From contig CAAFLF010000016.1 of assembly GCA_900763685.1 (NCBI GenBank), positions 1 through 22,740 on the forward strand: a stretch of 22,740 bases of DNA, written 5' to 3'. Below the pieces are notes generated by a model that saw nothing but the letters and a program-made list of their open reading frames with translations, was not told the DNA's origin and did no database searches. Positions 1 to 7,026 of this stretch are shown here, in pieces. Within the stretch, counting starts at the first letter, position 1. Each line of letters opens with the position of its first letter. Origin of the DNA: an uncultured Oscillospiraceae bacterium. Its GTDB lineage: Bacteria; Bacillota; Clostridia; Oscillospirales; Oscillospiraceae. The translations under genes and the position numbers were made by a program.

Positions 1-250
1 ATTTCACCAGAAGATTTCCCTGCGGCTTTGTGGACGATTCACAAAGAAATTGTTCGTTAATTCACTAACAATGTATGGTTTGACCGGGTTTTCGCCACTT
101 TTTAAGGGGAATTTTCGGGGGCGCTCCCCTCCCCCGCCGGGGACTTTCGGGCGGGGAAGGCGGGCGGCGGGGGGAGGTTTTGGGGAATGGGGGGTATGCG
201 GGGATGGAGGGGGCGGTGAAGGTTGTCGGGAGGGGTGGGGAAAGAGCGGC
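1..250. other. Non-coding G-rich upstream region
   Basis: I see no convincing gene here. A frame is open from about 50 to 301, but its product would be almost all Gly and Arg, the translation of G runs, and no ribosome binding site precedes it. The left part (26-46) has a perfect 7-bp inverted repeat, CTTTGTG-N7-CACAAAG. From about 119 onward the plus strand becomes strikingly G-rich, with five runs of four or more G between 169 and 213. The segment leads into the promoter at 251-279. Confidence 0.6.
26..46. repeat. 7-bp inverted repeat, 7-nt spacer
   Basis: CTTTGTG at 26-32 and CACAAAG at 40-46 form a perfect dyad. No T run follows on either strand, so it is not a typical intrinsic terminator. 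It could be an operator or the end of an upstream regulatory region cut by the window edge. Confidence 0.4.
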
Positions 251-279
251 TTGCAAATGGGGGGCGGGGGTGGTAGAAT
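251..279 (+). promoter_or_regulatory. Sigma-A type promoter for the hydrolase gene
   Basis: TTGCAA (251-256), a 17-nt spacer and TAGAAT (274-279) fit a housekeeping promoter. The spacer is almost entirely G (about 259-273). The predicted start, near 286, falls on the first base of the GGTTAG dyad, so a protein bound there would block initiation. Confidence 0.6.
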
Positions 280-285
280 ACCGGT

Positions 286-303
286 GGTTAGAGGAAGCTA
301 ACC
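286..303. promoter_or_regulatory. Dyad operator GGTTAG-N6-CTAACC (copy 1)
   Basis: Two perfect 6-bp inverted half-sites (286-291 and 298-303) flank a 6-bp spacer. The copy at 2431-2448 has the same half-sites, spacing, flanking T and G, and an internal GGA. It sits at the predicted start of the hydrolase transcript, which suggests a repressor site. The half-sites equal those of the DtxR/IdeR box, but there they are 1 bp apart, so the binder is unknown. Confidence 0.55.
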
Positions 304-330
304 GGTGTTGAAGCGAAGGAGGGGATGACC

Positions 331-1304
331 ATGCGGGAGAGCTATCTGGCGGCGGACTTCCGGCGGACCGTGCGGAAGCGGTTCCCCGGCCAGGCGGAGG
401 GGCTGAACGCGGCCTTCGACGTGCGGCTGCGGACGCTGTGGGCGGAGAGCGCCGGGGAGAGCCGGGCCAAGCGGCGGCACTTAAAGAGCCAGATCCTGCC
501 GGGCATCGCCGCCTATGAGACCCTGCGGACCGTGCTGCCCCAAGAGGAGGCGCTGCGGACCGTCCACGGCTATCTGGAGGCGTACGCGGGGCGGGCCCAC
601 CGGCTCATCGTCATGCTGCCGCGCGGGAATCTCATGTGCTGGCGGCAGTTTGAGGACCTGATCCCGCTGCTGGAGAGGGACTATGACGTCCACGCCGTCA
701 GCTTTGACGGCTTCGACGGCACGGGGACCACCACCTACACCACGGCCCAGGCCCAGACGGAGAAGCTGGCGGACTACCTCTGTGCGGGCGGCTGGACCTG
801 CTCTTCGCCGAGTCCCTCGGCCGCGGGCCGGCGGTGCCGCTGAAGTCCTCGCCCCGGGTGGAGATCGGCCGTATGATCCTCAGCGGGCCGGAGTACCTGG
901 ACTATGGGGCGCTGAACGGGCTGATCCTGCGGATCATGCCGCCCAAGCAGTACCGGACGGCCCGGGACAAGACCATGCCTGCCTGGGCCCTGCGCTTCAT
1001 GGGCCAGACGGAGGAGGGCATGAAGACCATGCTGAGCCGGGTCCCGGACCACATCAGCCTGGCATCCGTCCGGGCCACCTGGGAGGTGGGGCTCACCCTC
1101 TACCGCACGGACTTCCCGGTACAGCCGGAGGCCCAGGTGGCCTGCTGGTACGGGGAGAAGGAGGGCCACATGGAGAAGGCCATCCAAAAGCTGCGGCAGG
1201 CGTATCCGAAACTGACGGTCCGCCGCTTCCCGGGCTTCGGCCACGGCGACATCATCAACCACCCGGCGCTGCTGGCGCAGGGGATCACGGAGTTTCTGGG
1301 ATAA
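331..1304 (+). pseudogene. Frameshifted alpha/beta hydrolase with N-terminal ATC-hydrolase-like segment
   Basis: The first frame runs from 331 to a stop at 841-843. A second frame, open from about 786 to 1304, continues the same protein. One lost base in the G-rich stretch near 784-791 explains the break. Residues 1-95 resemble the L-2-amino-thiazoline-4-carboxylate hydrolase family (moderate recognition). The rest is an alpha/beta hydrolase with nucleophile elbow AESLG (807-821, second frame) and a catalytic-type GHG near 1240. Restored length is about 324 aa. ATG 331 is preferred to ATG 325 because AAGGAGG (316-322) is 8 nt before 331 but only 2 nt before 325. Both catalytic motifs survive, so this is either a very recent mutation or a sequencing error. 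The N-terminal family segment looks shorter than usual, so the fusion may have arisen by deletion between two adjacent genes. The substrate is unknown. Confidence 0.65.
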
Positions 1305-1315
1305 CGAAAAAAAAA

Positions 1316-1341
1316 GGCACCGCCGGAGGCGGTGCCTTTTT
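1316..1341. terminator. Bidirectional terminator between hydrolase and araC
   Basis: A perfect 9-bp stem, GGCACCGCC (1316-1324) with GGCGGTGCC (1328-1336), is preceded by nine A (1307-1315) and followed by five T (1337-1341). It can therefore stop both convergent genes. The same stem is used again after the MATE gene at 10485-10506. Confidence 0.85.
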
Positions 1342-1359
1342 CGATAACTTGGGGGCGGG

Positions 1360-2331
1360 TCACTCCCGCCTCGCGATCCTCCGGTACTCGATGGGCAGGA
1401 TGCCGGTACTCTTTTTGAAGAGCTCGGCGAAGCGGCTGGAGGTGGTGTAGCCGATCATCTGGGCGATCTGGCCCATGGTGAAGTCCGTGTCGATGAGCAG
1501 GTGCTCCGCCTGGCTCATGCGGCGGCCCTGGATATACTGGGTCACCGTGCAGCCGAACTGCCGCTTGAAGCAGGTCTTGAGCTTGCTCTCGCTCATGCGG
1601 GCGATGCTCGCGAGGCGCTCCAAGGGGAGGTCAAAGGCGTAGTGGTCGGAGATATAGCCTACCACGTCCCGCAGGCCGGCGGCGTCCTCCGCCGAGAGGG
1701 GGCGCTCCCGCTTCTGGCTCTGGCGCTTCCAGGCGTCCACCACCAGGGCGATGGCCTCCGCGGCCTTGGCCTCGTAGAAGAGGGCCGCCGCGGCCCCCTC
1801 GCCCCGGTAGTTCTCGATCTCGAAGAGCAGCTTGGACATGGCGGGGAAATCCGCGGCCTGGTCCACGCTCTGAAAGGCGGAGGGGAGGTCAAAGTAGAGG
1901 TCGGGATACCGCTTTTTCAGGAAGTCCTCATAGTAGGCGGGCAGGATCTCCACCCCCACGGAGTGGATGGGGATGCGCTTGTGGATCAGGGCCCGGTAGC
2001 GCTGCCGCCCGCCCACGATGGTCTGGATGTCCCCCGCCGAAAGGCGGCGGTAGGGGTCCAGCTCCTCCCCGGAGATGGAGTCGTAGCGCTGGATGCTGAC
2101 GCACTCCGGGATGGCCATGTCCAGGCACTGGTCCTCGTGGAAGTAGAAGTCGTGGATCTTGATATCGAAGAGGTCCTGCTTGGCGTAGACCCAGTAGCAG
2201 CCGCCGCCCACGGCGGGGGCGATCTCCCAGCACTGGCCCGCGGGGCTGAACCTCTCCGGGCAGGGGATGGGAAGGAAGTGGTTTTGCTCCAGCAGGGGAC
2301 GGTAGTAATCCGTCAAAACATCGGTTTTCAT
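1360..2331 (-). CDS. AraC-family transcriptional regulator
   Basis: The 323-aa protein carries an AraC/XylS double helix-turn-helix at residues about 222-323. It includes the first helix region (PLERLASIARMSESKLKTCF) and the second (MGQIAQMIGYTTSSRFAELF) ending in the typical G-x-x-P-x-x-Y-R. The N-terminal 220 residues would be a ligand-sensing domain that I cannot assign. The start at 2331 is chosen because AGGAGG lies immediately upstream; an in-frame ATG 21 codons earlier has no such site. The gene is divergent from the ECF/ABC operon, as ybtA is from ybtP in Yersinia. It is probably the activator of that operon, acting through the direct repeats at 2340-2370. Its own promoter overlaps the GGTTAG dyad, suggesting repression by a second regulator. 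Confidence 0.88.
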   Translation of the reverse strand: MKTDVLTDYYRPLLEQNHFLPIPCPERFSPAGQCWEIAPAVGGGCYWVYAKQDLFDIKIHDFYFHEDQCLDMAIPECVSIQRYDSISGEELDPYRRLSAGDIQTIVGGRQRYRALIHKRIPIHSVGVEILPAYYEDFLKKRYPDLYFDLPSAFQSVDQAADFPAMSKLLFEIENYRGEGAAAALFYEAKAAEAIALVVDAWKRQSQKRERPLSAEDAAGLRDVVGYISDHYAFDLPLERLASIARMSESKLKTCFKRQFGCTVTQYIQGRRMSQAEHLLIDTDFTMGQIAQMIGYTTSSRFAELFKKSTGILPIEYRRIARRE

Positions 2332-2339
2332 GGTCCTCC

Positions 2340-2370
2340 TTGCAACGATCAGACAATTCTTTGCAACGAT
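2340..2370. promoter_or_regulatory. Tandem 10-bp direct repeats, likely AraC-type operator
   Basis: TTGCAACGAT occurs at 2340-2349 and again at 2361-2370, perfectly repeated with a 21-bp period, two helical turns. Same-face direct repeats are the usual layout of AraC-family sites. The pair lies upstream of the predicted operon promoter (-35 at 2394) and inside the 5' leader of the araC transcript. Binding could therefore activate the operon and repress araC. This is inference from position only. Confidence 0.5.
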
Positions 2371-2393
2371 TCGGCAGGGTTTCGCCCCAGACA

Positions 2394-2423
2394 TTGCCGG
2401 GATCGCCCGGGCTGTGGTACCCT
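2394..2423 (+). promoter_or_regulatory. Weak promoter for the ECF/ABC operon
   Basis: TTGCCG (2394-2399), an 18-nt spacer and TACCCT (2418-2423) form a weak sigma-A match. Initiation near 2430 would place the GGTTAG dyad at +1, the same geometry as at 251-303. A poor -10 fits an activator-dependent promoter. Confidence 0.4.
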
Positions 2424-2430
2424 CGTTCTT

Positions 2431-2448
2431 GGTTAGCGGACTCTAACC
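2431..2448. promoter_or_regulatory. Dyad operator GGTTAG-N6-CTAACC (copy 2)
   Basis: This is the second copy of the dyad at 286-303, again with T before, G after and GGA inside. It lies just downstream of the -10 boxes of both divergent promoters (operon -10 at 2418-2423, araC -10 at 2451-2456). One bound protein could silence both directions. Confidence 0.6.
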
Positions 2449-2450
2449 GA

Positions 2451-2479
2451 AGCATAGCAAACGGCGGCGGGAAAGTCAA
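2451..2479 (-). promoter_or_regulatory. Promoter for the AraC regulator
   Basis: On the minus strand TTGACT (2479-2474), a 17-nt spacer and TATGCT (2456-2451) make a good sigma-A promoter. The start would be near 2444, inside the GGTTAG dyad, leaving a leader of about 110 nt before the AraC start codon. Confidence 0.6.
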
Positions 2480-2511
2480 GCCGCCAATTCATCGCAAAGG
2501 AGCGCGTAAAC

Positions 2512-3111
2512 ATGAGCAATCAGAAAAACGGCCTCACCGTGAAGGACCTTGTCACGGCGGGCATCTTCACCGCCCTCTTCCTGGTGTTCGCCCTGGTGGG
2601 CGGCATCTTCTTCGCGCCGAACCCGGTGCTGACCTTCTACATGCCGGTGGGCAGCGCCCTGCTCTGCGGGCCGGTCTACCTTCTGCTGCTGGCGAAGGTC
2701 CCCAAGCGCTGGGCCGTCACCATTCTGGGGGCCATCCTCTGCGCCGTCTGGTTCGTCACCGGGATGCACTGGGCCATGGCGCTGGGATACCTCATTGCGG
2801 GCATCCTGGCGGACCTGACCGCCGGGACGGGAGGCTACCGGAGCCGGACGCGCAACGCCCTCTCCTACCTCCTGCTATCCCTGGGGGGCACGGGGTCTTA
2901 CCTGGTGTTCTTTGCGGACCCGGAGGGCTGGGCCAGCACCATGCTGGGCAACGGCACGGAGCAGAGCTACATCGACACCATGCGGATGACCGGCACCACG
3001 GGGATCCTGCTGGCCATGCTGCTGGGGACGGTGCTGGCCGCCGCCGTCAGCGCCCTTGTGGGCGGGCGGATGCTGAAGAAGCAATTTGAGAAGGCCGGGA
3101 TCACGAAATGA
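2512..3111 (+). CDS. MptD-type ECF transporter substrate-binding membrane component (Trep_Strep family)
   Basis: The 199-aa polytopic membrane protein has about six hydrophobic segments. A short polar N terminus leads into a motif (LVTAGIFTALFLVFALVGG) typical of the Trep_Strep/MptD family of predicted S components. Such proteins bind the substrate and associate with EcfT and EcfA to form an ATP-driven importer. It is the first gene of a five-gene operon, preceded by AAAGGAG, and its stop overlaps the EcfT start (ATGA). No substrate is established for this S family to my knowledge. The neighbouring YbtP/YbtQ-like pair suggests a metallophore or related compound, but this is inference. Confidence 0.82.
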   Translation: MSNQKNGLTVKDLVTAGIFTALFLVFALVGGIFFAPNPVLTFYMPVGSALLCGPVYLLLLAKVPKRWAVTILGAILCAVWFVTGMHWAMALGYLIAGILADLTAGTGGYRSRTRNALSYLLLSLGGTGSYLVFFADPEGWASTMLGNGTEQSYIDTMRMTGTTGILLAMLLGTVLAAAVSALVGGRMLKKQFEKAGITK

Positions 3112-3806
3112 GCCGCTTTGATCCCCGGGCGAAGCTCTTCCTCCTGCTTTTGACGGTGCTTTGCGCCATGTTCGCGCCGGACCTCCGCTTCCAGTTCGCG
3201 CTGGTGGGGCTCATCGGGGGCTTCTCGGCCCTCTGCGGGCGCTGGCGCTATGCCCTTCGGGGCATCCTGGCCTACGGCCTCCTCTGCGCCTTCACGCTCT
3301 GGTGCGTGGGGAGCCTCAGCGGCACCTGGCGGACCATGTTCGTGGCCTTTCTGGGCCTTGTCCACAAGGTCTACGCCTGCGGGATGCTGGCGGGGACGGT
3401 CATCGCCACCACCCGGGTCAACGAGTTCCTCTCCGCCATGGCCCGGCTCCGCTGCCCCCGGAAGCTCACCATCCCCCTGGCGGTGATGCTCCGCTACCTC
3501 CCCACCATCCGGGAGGACTGGCGCTTCATCCGGGACGCCATGCGCCTGCGGGACGTGTCGCCCAGCCTCTGGGGCTTTCTGAAGGCCCCGGCCATGACGG
3601 TGAACTGCCTCTATGTCCCCCTGCTGACGGCGGCCAGCCGGGCGGCGGACGAGCTCTCCATCGCCGCCGTGACCCGGGGCATTGAGAACCCGAAGCCCCG
3701 GACCTGCCTTGTCACCATCCGGATGACGGCGGCGGACTGGGCGGTGATGGCCCTCTTCGCGGCGTTTTTCGCCATCGAGCTTCTCTGGACGGGAGGGATC
3801 CTGTGA
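3108..3806 (+). CDS. ECF transporter transmembrane component EcfT
   Basis: This 232-aa protein is the coupling subunit between ECF ATPases and the S component. Membrane segments occur in the first half (residues about 8-90) and at the C terminus (about 210-230). The central cytoplasmic part carries the EcfT signature in variant form: SRAADELSIAAVTRGI, where the family usually has A-R-G. The start overlaps the preceding gene by 4 nt and the end overlaps the ATPase start (GTGA), so translation is coupled throughout. Hydrophobicity, signature and position between S and ATPase genes make the assignment secure; the threonine in the coupling motif is a mild deviation. Confidence 0.85.
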   Translation: MSRFDPRAKLFLLLLTVLCAMFAPDLRFQFALVGLIGGFSALCGRWRYALRGILAYGLLCAFTLWCVGSLSGTWRTMFVAFLGLVHKVYACGMLAGTVIATTRVNEFLSAMARLRCPRKLTIPLAVMLRYLPTIREDWRFIRDAMRLRDVSPSLWGFLKAPAMTVNCLYVPLLTAASRAADELSIAAVTRGIENPKPRTCLVTIRMTAADWAVMALFAAFFAIELLWTGGIL

Positions 3807-5260
3807 TCGAGTTTCAGCATGTGTCCTTCCGCTATCCGGAGGGCGGGGAGGGCGGGCTCCATGACGTGAGCCTCACCATCCCCGACGGGCAGCGCGTCCT
3901 GCTCTGCGGCCGCAGCGGCTGCGGCAAGACCACCCTCACCCGGCTCGTCAACGGCCTCATCTCCCAGTTCTTCCCTGGGGAGCTGACGGGCCGGGTGCTG
4001 CTGGACGGGGAGGACCTGGCGGCGCTGCCCATGTACCGGATCTCGGAGAAGGTGGGCAGCGTCTTCCAGAACCCCCGGACGCAGTTTTTCAACGTGGACA
4101 GCGACAGCGAAATCGCCTTCGGCCTGGAGAGCCAGGCCCGGCCGGCGGCGGAACTCCGGGCCCGGGTGGACCGGACGGCGGAGGAGCTGGGCATCCGGGG
4201 CCTTCTGGGCCGGAGCCTCTTCGCCCTCTCCGGCGGGGAGAAGCAGCGGATCGCCTTTGCCTCCGTCTACGCCATGGAGCCGGAGGTCTGCCTTCTGGAC
4301 GAGCCTTCCAGCAACCTGGACGCCCAGGCCATCGAGGGCCTGCGCCGCCACCTGGCGCTGCTCCGCTCCCAGGGGAAGACCATCCTGGTCGCGGAGCACC
4401 GGCTCTCCTACCTGATGGACACGGTGGACCGGGTCCTCTATCTGGAGGGTGGCCGGGTGGCCGGGGACTACTCCCGGGAGGCCTTTCTGGCCCTCTCCCC
4501 GGAGCGGCGGCGGGCCATGGGCCTTCGGGCCGCCGACCTCATGGCGGAGCGGCCCTCCGCCCCGCCTTCCCCCGCCGCCGCCCCGAGGCTGGAACTCCGG
4601 GACGTGAGCTTAAGCTACGGGAAGCGGACGGTGCTCCAGGGGCTCTCCCTCCAGGCCGCGCCCGGCGAGATCATCGCCCTGGCGGGGCCCAACGGGGCCG
4701 GAAAGACCACCCTCTCCCGCTTCCTCTGCGGCCTTCACCGGGAGAGCGGCGGCCAGCTCCTCTGGGAGGGGCGGGTCCAGTCCCCCCGGGAGCGGAGGGG
4801 CCGGGCGGGCCTTGTGATGCAGGATGTGAACTACCAGCTCTTTGCGGAGAGCGTGGCGGCGGAGTGCGTCTTCGGCCTCCGGCGGCCGGACACCGCCCTG
4901 GCGGAGGAGGCCCTCCGGGAGCTGGGGCTCTGGGCGCTCCGGGACCGGCACCCCAACACCCTCTCCGGCGGGCAGAAGCAGCGTCTCGCGGCGGCCGCCG
5001 CCATGGTCCAGGGCCGGGAGCTTTTGGTTTTCGACGAGCCCACCAGCGGCCTGGACTACGACAGCATGACCCGCCTGGCGGAGCTCCTGCGCCGGCTCGC
5101 GGAGCGGGGGAAGGTCATCTTCCTGGTGACCCACGACTTTGAGTTCGTCTGCCGGACCTGCGGCCGAGCGCTGTGGCTCTCCGGCGGCGGCCTCCGGCGG
5201 GATCTGCCGGTGACGGCGGAGACCCTCCCCGCCCTGCGGGAGATCTTTCATGTGAGGTGA
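3803..5260 (+). CDS. Fused double ATPase of the ECF transporter (EcfA-EcfA')
   Basis: The 485-aa protein contains two ABC ATPase domains in tandem, so it replaces the separate EcfA1 and EcfA2. Domain 1 has Walker A GRSGCGKTT (36-44), signature LSGGE (142-146) and Walker B ending D166-E167. Domain 2 has Walker A GPNGAGKTT (295-303), signature LSGGQ (387-391) and D411-E412. A Pro/Ala-rich linker lies near residues 250-260. It starts with GTG overlapping the EcfT stop. It energises uptake through EcfT and the S component. Both catalytic glutamates are present, so both sites look active. Confidence 0.9.
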   Translation: MIEFQHVSFRYPEGGEGGLHDVSLTIPDGQRVLLCGRSGCGKTTLTRLVNGLISQFFPGELTGRVLLDGEDLAALPMYRISEKVGSVFQNPRTQFFNVDSDSEIAFGLESQARPAAELRARVDRTAEELGIRGLLGRSLFALSGGEKQRIAFASVYAMEPEVCLLDEPSSNLDAQAIEGLRRHLALLRSQGKTILVAEHRLSYLMDTVDRVLYLEGGRVAGDYSREAFLALSPERRRAMGLRAADLMAERPSAPPSPAAAPRLELRDVSLSYGKRTVLQGLSLQAAPGEIIALAGPNGAGKTTLSRFLCGLHRESGGQLLWEGRVQSPRERRGRAGLVMQDVNYQLFAESVAAECVFGLRRPDTALAEEALRELGLWALRDRHPNTLSGGQKQRLAAAAAMVQGRELLVFDEPTSGLDYDSMTRLAELLRRLAERGKVIFLVTHDFEFVCRTCGRALWLSGGGLRRDLPVTAETLPALREIFHVR

Positions 5261-7026
5261 GACGCGTTGCGAGAGAAAAAAGCGTCCTCGGCTGGGTCCT
5301 GACCTTCGCCGGGGAGAAAAAGCGGGACTACCTGGCCAGTGCGGCGCTGGCGATCCTGGGGTCGGTGTGCCAGCTGCTGCCCTACCTGGTGATGGCCCGG
5401 GTGCTGACCCGGCTCCTGGCCGGGGACCGGGATCTCATCGCCTACCTCTGGGACTGCGGCCTCCTGGCCCTCCTCTGGCTCGCGCGGCTGGGGCTCCACT
5501 CCCTCTCCACCGCCCGGTCCCACGCAGCGACCTTCGCCGTCCTCGCGGGGATCCGGAAGCGGGGCCTGGAGAAGCTGGCCCGGATGCCCCTGGGGGACAT
5601 CCAGGCCCGGGGCACCGGGGAGCTGAAGAACATCCTGGTGGAGCGGGTGGACAGCATGGAGCCCACCCTGGCCCACGCCATCCCGGAGATCAGCGGCAAC
5701 GCCGCGGCGGCCCTCGCCACCCTCCTCTGCCTCTTTCTTCTGGACTGGCGGATGGCCCTCGCGGCCCTGCTGCCCCTGCCCCTGGGGCTGGTCTTCTTCG
5801 CGCTGATGATGCGGGGCTACCAGGAGAACTACCAGCGGGCCTCGGCCGCCACCAAGGTCCTCAACGACACCGCCGTGGAGTACATCGGCGGCATCGAGGT
5901 CATCAAGGTCTTCGGCAAGGCGAAGAGCAGCTACGAAAAGTTCGTCACCGCCGCCCGGGACTGCGCCGAGAGCTACATCGACTGGATGAGAAAGAGCAAC
6001 TTCTACTTCACCTTCGCCATGAATGTCATGCCGGCGACGCTCCTCACGGTGCTGCCCATCGGCGGCCCGCTGCTGCGCTCCGGCACCCTGGCCCCGGACC
6101 GCTTCGTCCTGCTTCTGATCCTCTCCCTGGGGCTGGTGCCGCCCATCATCGGCTGCATGAAGTTCACGGATGACCTCGCGAAGGTGGGCACCATCATCGT
6201 CCAGGTGACGGACATCCTCACCGCGCCGGAGCTGCCCCGGCCGGAGACGGACCGGGCGATGCCCCGGGACCACAGCGTGGAACTGCGAAATGTCCGCTTC
6301 GGCTATGGGGAGACGGAGGTACTCCACGGCATCGACCTCACCTTCCGGGAGGGCACGGTGAACGCCCTGGTGGGCCCCTCCGGCAGCGGCAAGTCCACCA
6401 TCGCGAAGCTCATCGCCTCCTTCTGGGACGTGGGCGGCGGCAGCATCACCATCGGCGGCGCCGACCTCCGGGACCTCTCGGCGGAGCGCTGCCAGTCCCT
6501 CATCGCCTACGTCTCCCAGGAGAGCTTCCTCTTTGACACCACCGTCCGGGAGAACATCCGCATGGGCCGGCCCTCCGCCACGGACGCGGAGGTGGAGCGG
6601 GCCGCCCGGGAGAGCGGCTGCTACGACTTCATCCTGGGGCTGGAGAACGGCTTTGAGACCCGGGTGGGCGGCGGCGGGGGGCATCTCTCCGGCGGGGAGC
6701 GGCAGCGCCTCTCCATTGCCCGGGCCATGCTGAAGGACGCCCCCATCGTCCTCCTGGACGAGGCCACCGCCTACACAGACCCGGAGAACGAGGCCGTCAT
6801 CCAGGAGAGCGTCGCGAGGCTGGTCCGGGGCAAGACCCTCATCGTCATCGCCCACCGGCTCTCCACCATCGCGGACGCCGACCAGATCGCCGTGGTGAAC
6901 GGCGGGCGGATCGAGGCCGCCGGCACCCAGGCAGAGCTGCTGGCGGGCTGCCCCCTGTACCGGCGGCTCTGGGAGGCCCACCTCTCCGCCCGAGATTCCA
7001 TGGAGGGAGGGATGGAGCGTGCTTGA
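5257..7026 (+). CDS. Exporter-fold ABC transporter, permease-ATPase fusion (YbtP/IrtA-like)
   Basis: The 589-aa protein has an N-terminal six-helix type IV ABC domain (about 20-310) and a C-terminal ATPase. The ATPase has Walker A GPSGSGKST (373-381), signature LSGGE (477-481), Walker B D501-E502 and H-loop His533. The frame is open further upstream, but that would lie inside the ATPase gene. GTG at 5257, overlapping the previous stop (GTGA), is the likely start. Although the fold is that of exporters, YbtP/YbtQ and IrtA/IrtB of this type import ferric siderophores. The paired arrangement with the next gene, the AraC neighbour and the ECF genes favour import here. A drug exporter cannot be excluded from sequence alone. 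Confidence 0.85.
   Translation: MRRVAREKSVLGWVLTFAGEKKRDYLASAALAILGSVCQLLPYLVMARVLTRLLAGDRDLIAYLWDCGLLALLWLARLGLHSLSTARSHAATFAVLAGIRKRGLEKLARMPLGDIQARGTGELKNILVERVDSMEPTLAHAIPEISGNAAAALATLLCLFLLDWRMALAALLPLPLGLVFFALMMRGYQENYQRASAATKVLNDTAVEYIGGIEVIKVFGKAKSSYEKFVTAARDCAESYIDWMRKSNFYFTFAMNVMPATLLTVLPIGGPLLRSGTLAPDRFVLLLILSLGLVPPIIGCMKFTDDLAKVGTIIVQVTDILTAPELPRPETDRAMPRDHSVELRNVRFGYGETEVLHGIDLTFREGTVNALVGPSGSGKSTIAKLIASFWDVGGGSITIGGADLRDLSAERCQSLIAYVSQESFLFDTTVRENIRMGRPSATDAEVERAARESGCYDFILGLENGFETRVGGGGGHLSGGERQRLSIARAMLKDAPIVLLDEATAYTDPENEAVIQESVARLVRGKTLIVIAHRLSTIADADQIAVVNGGRIEAAGTQAELLAGCPLYRRLWEAHLSARDSMEGGMERA

Noticed and set aside
50..301. Short plus-strand open frame in the G-rich upstream region
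   Set aside because: Glycine/arginine repeats from G runs, no ribosome binding site, and it overlaps the promoter and operator of the next gene.
286..303. Canonical DtxR/IdeR box
   Set aside because: Half-sites fit, but the spacer is 6 bp instead of 1 bp and the outer TTA/TAA bases are absent, so I call only an unassigned dyad.
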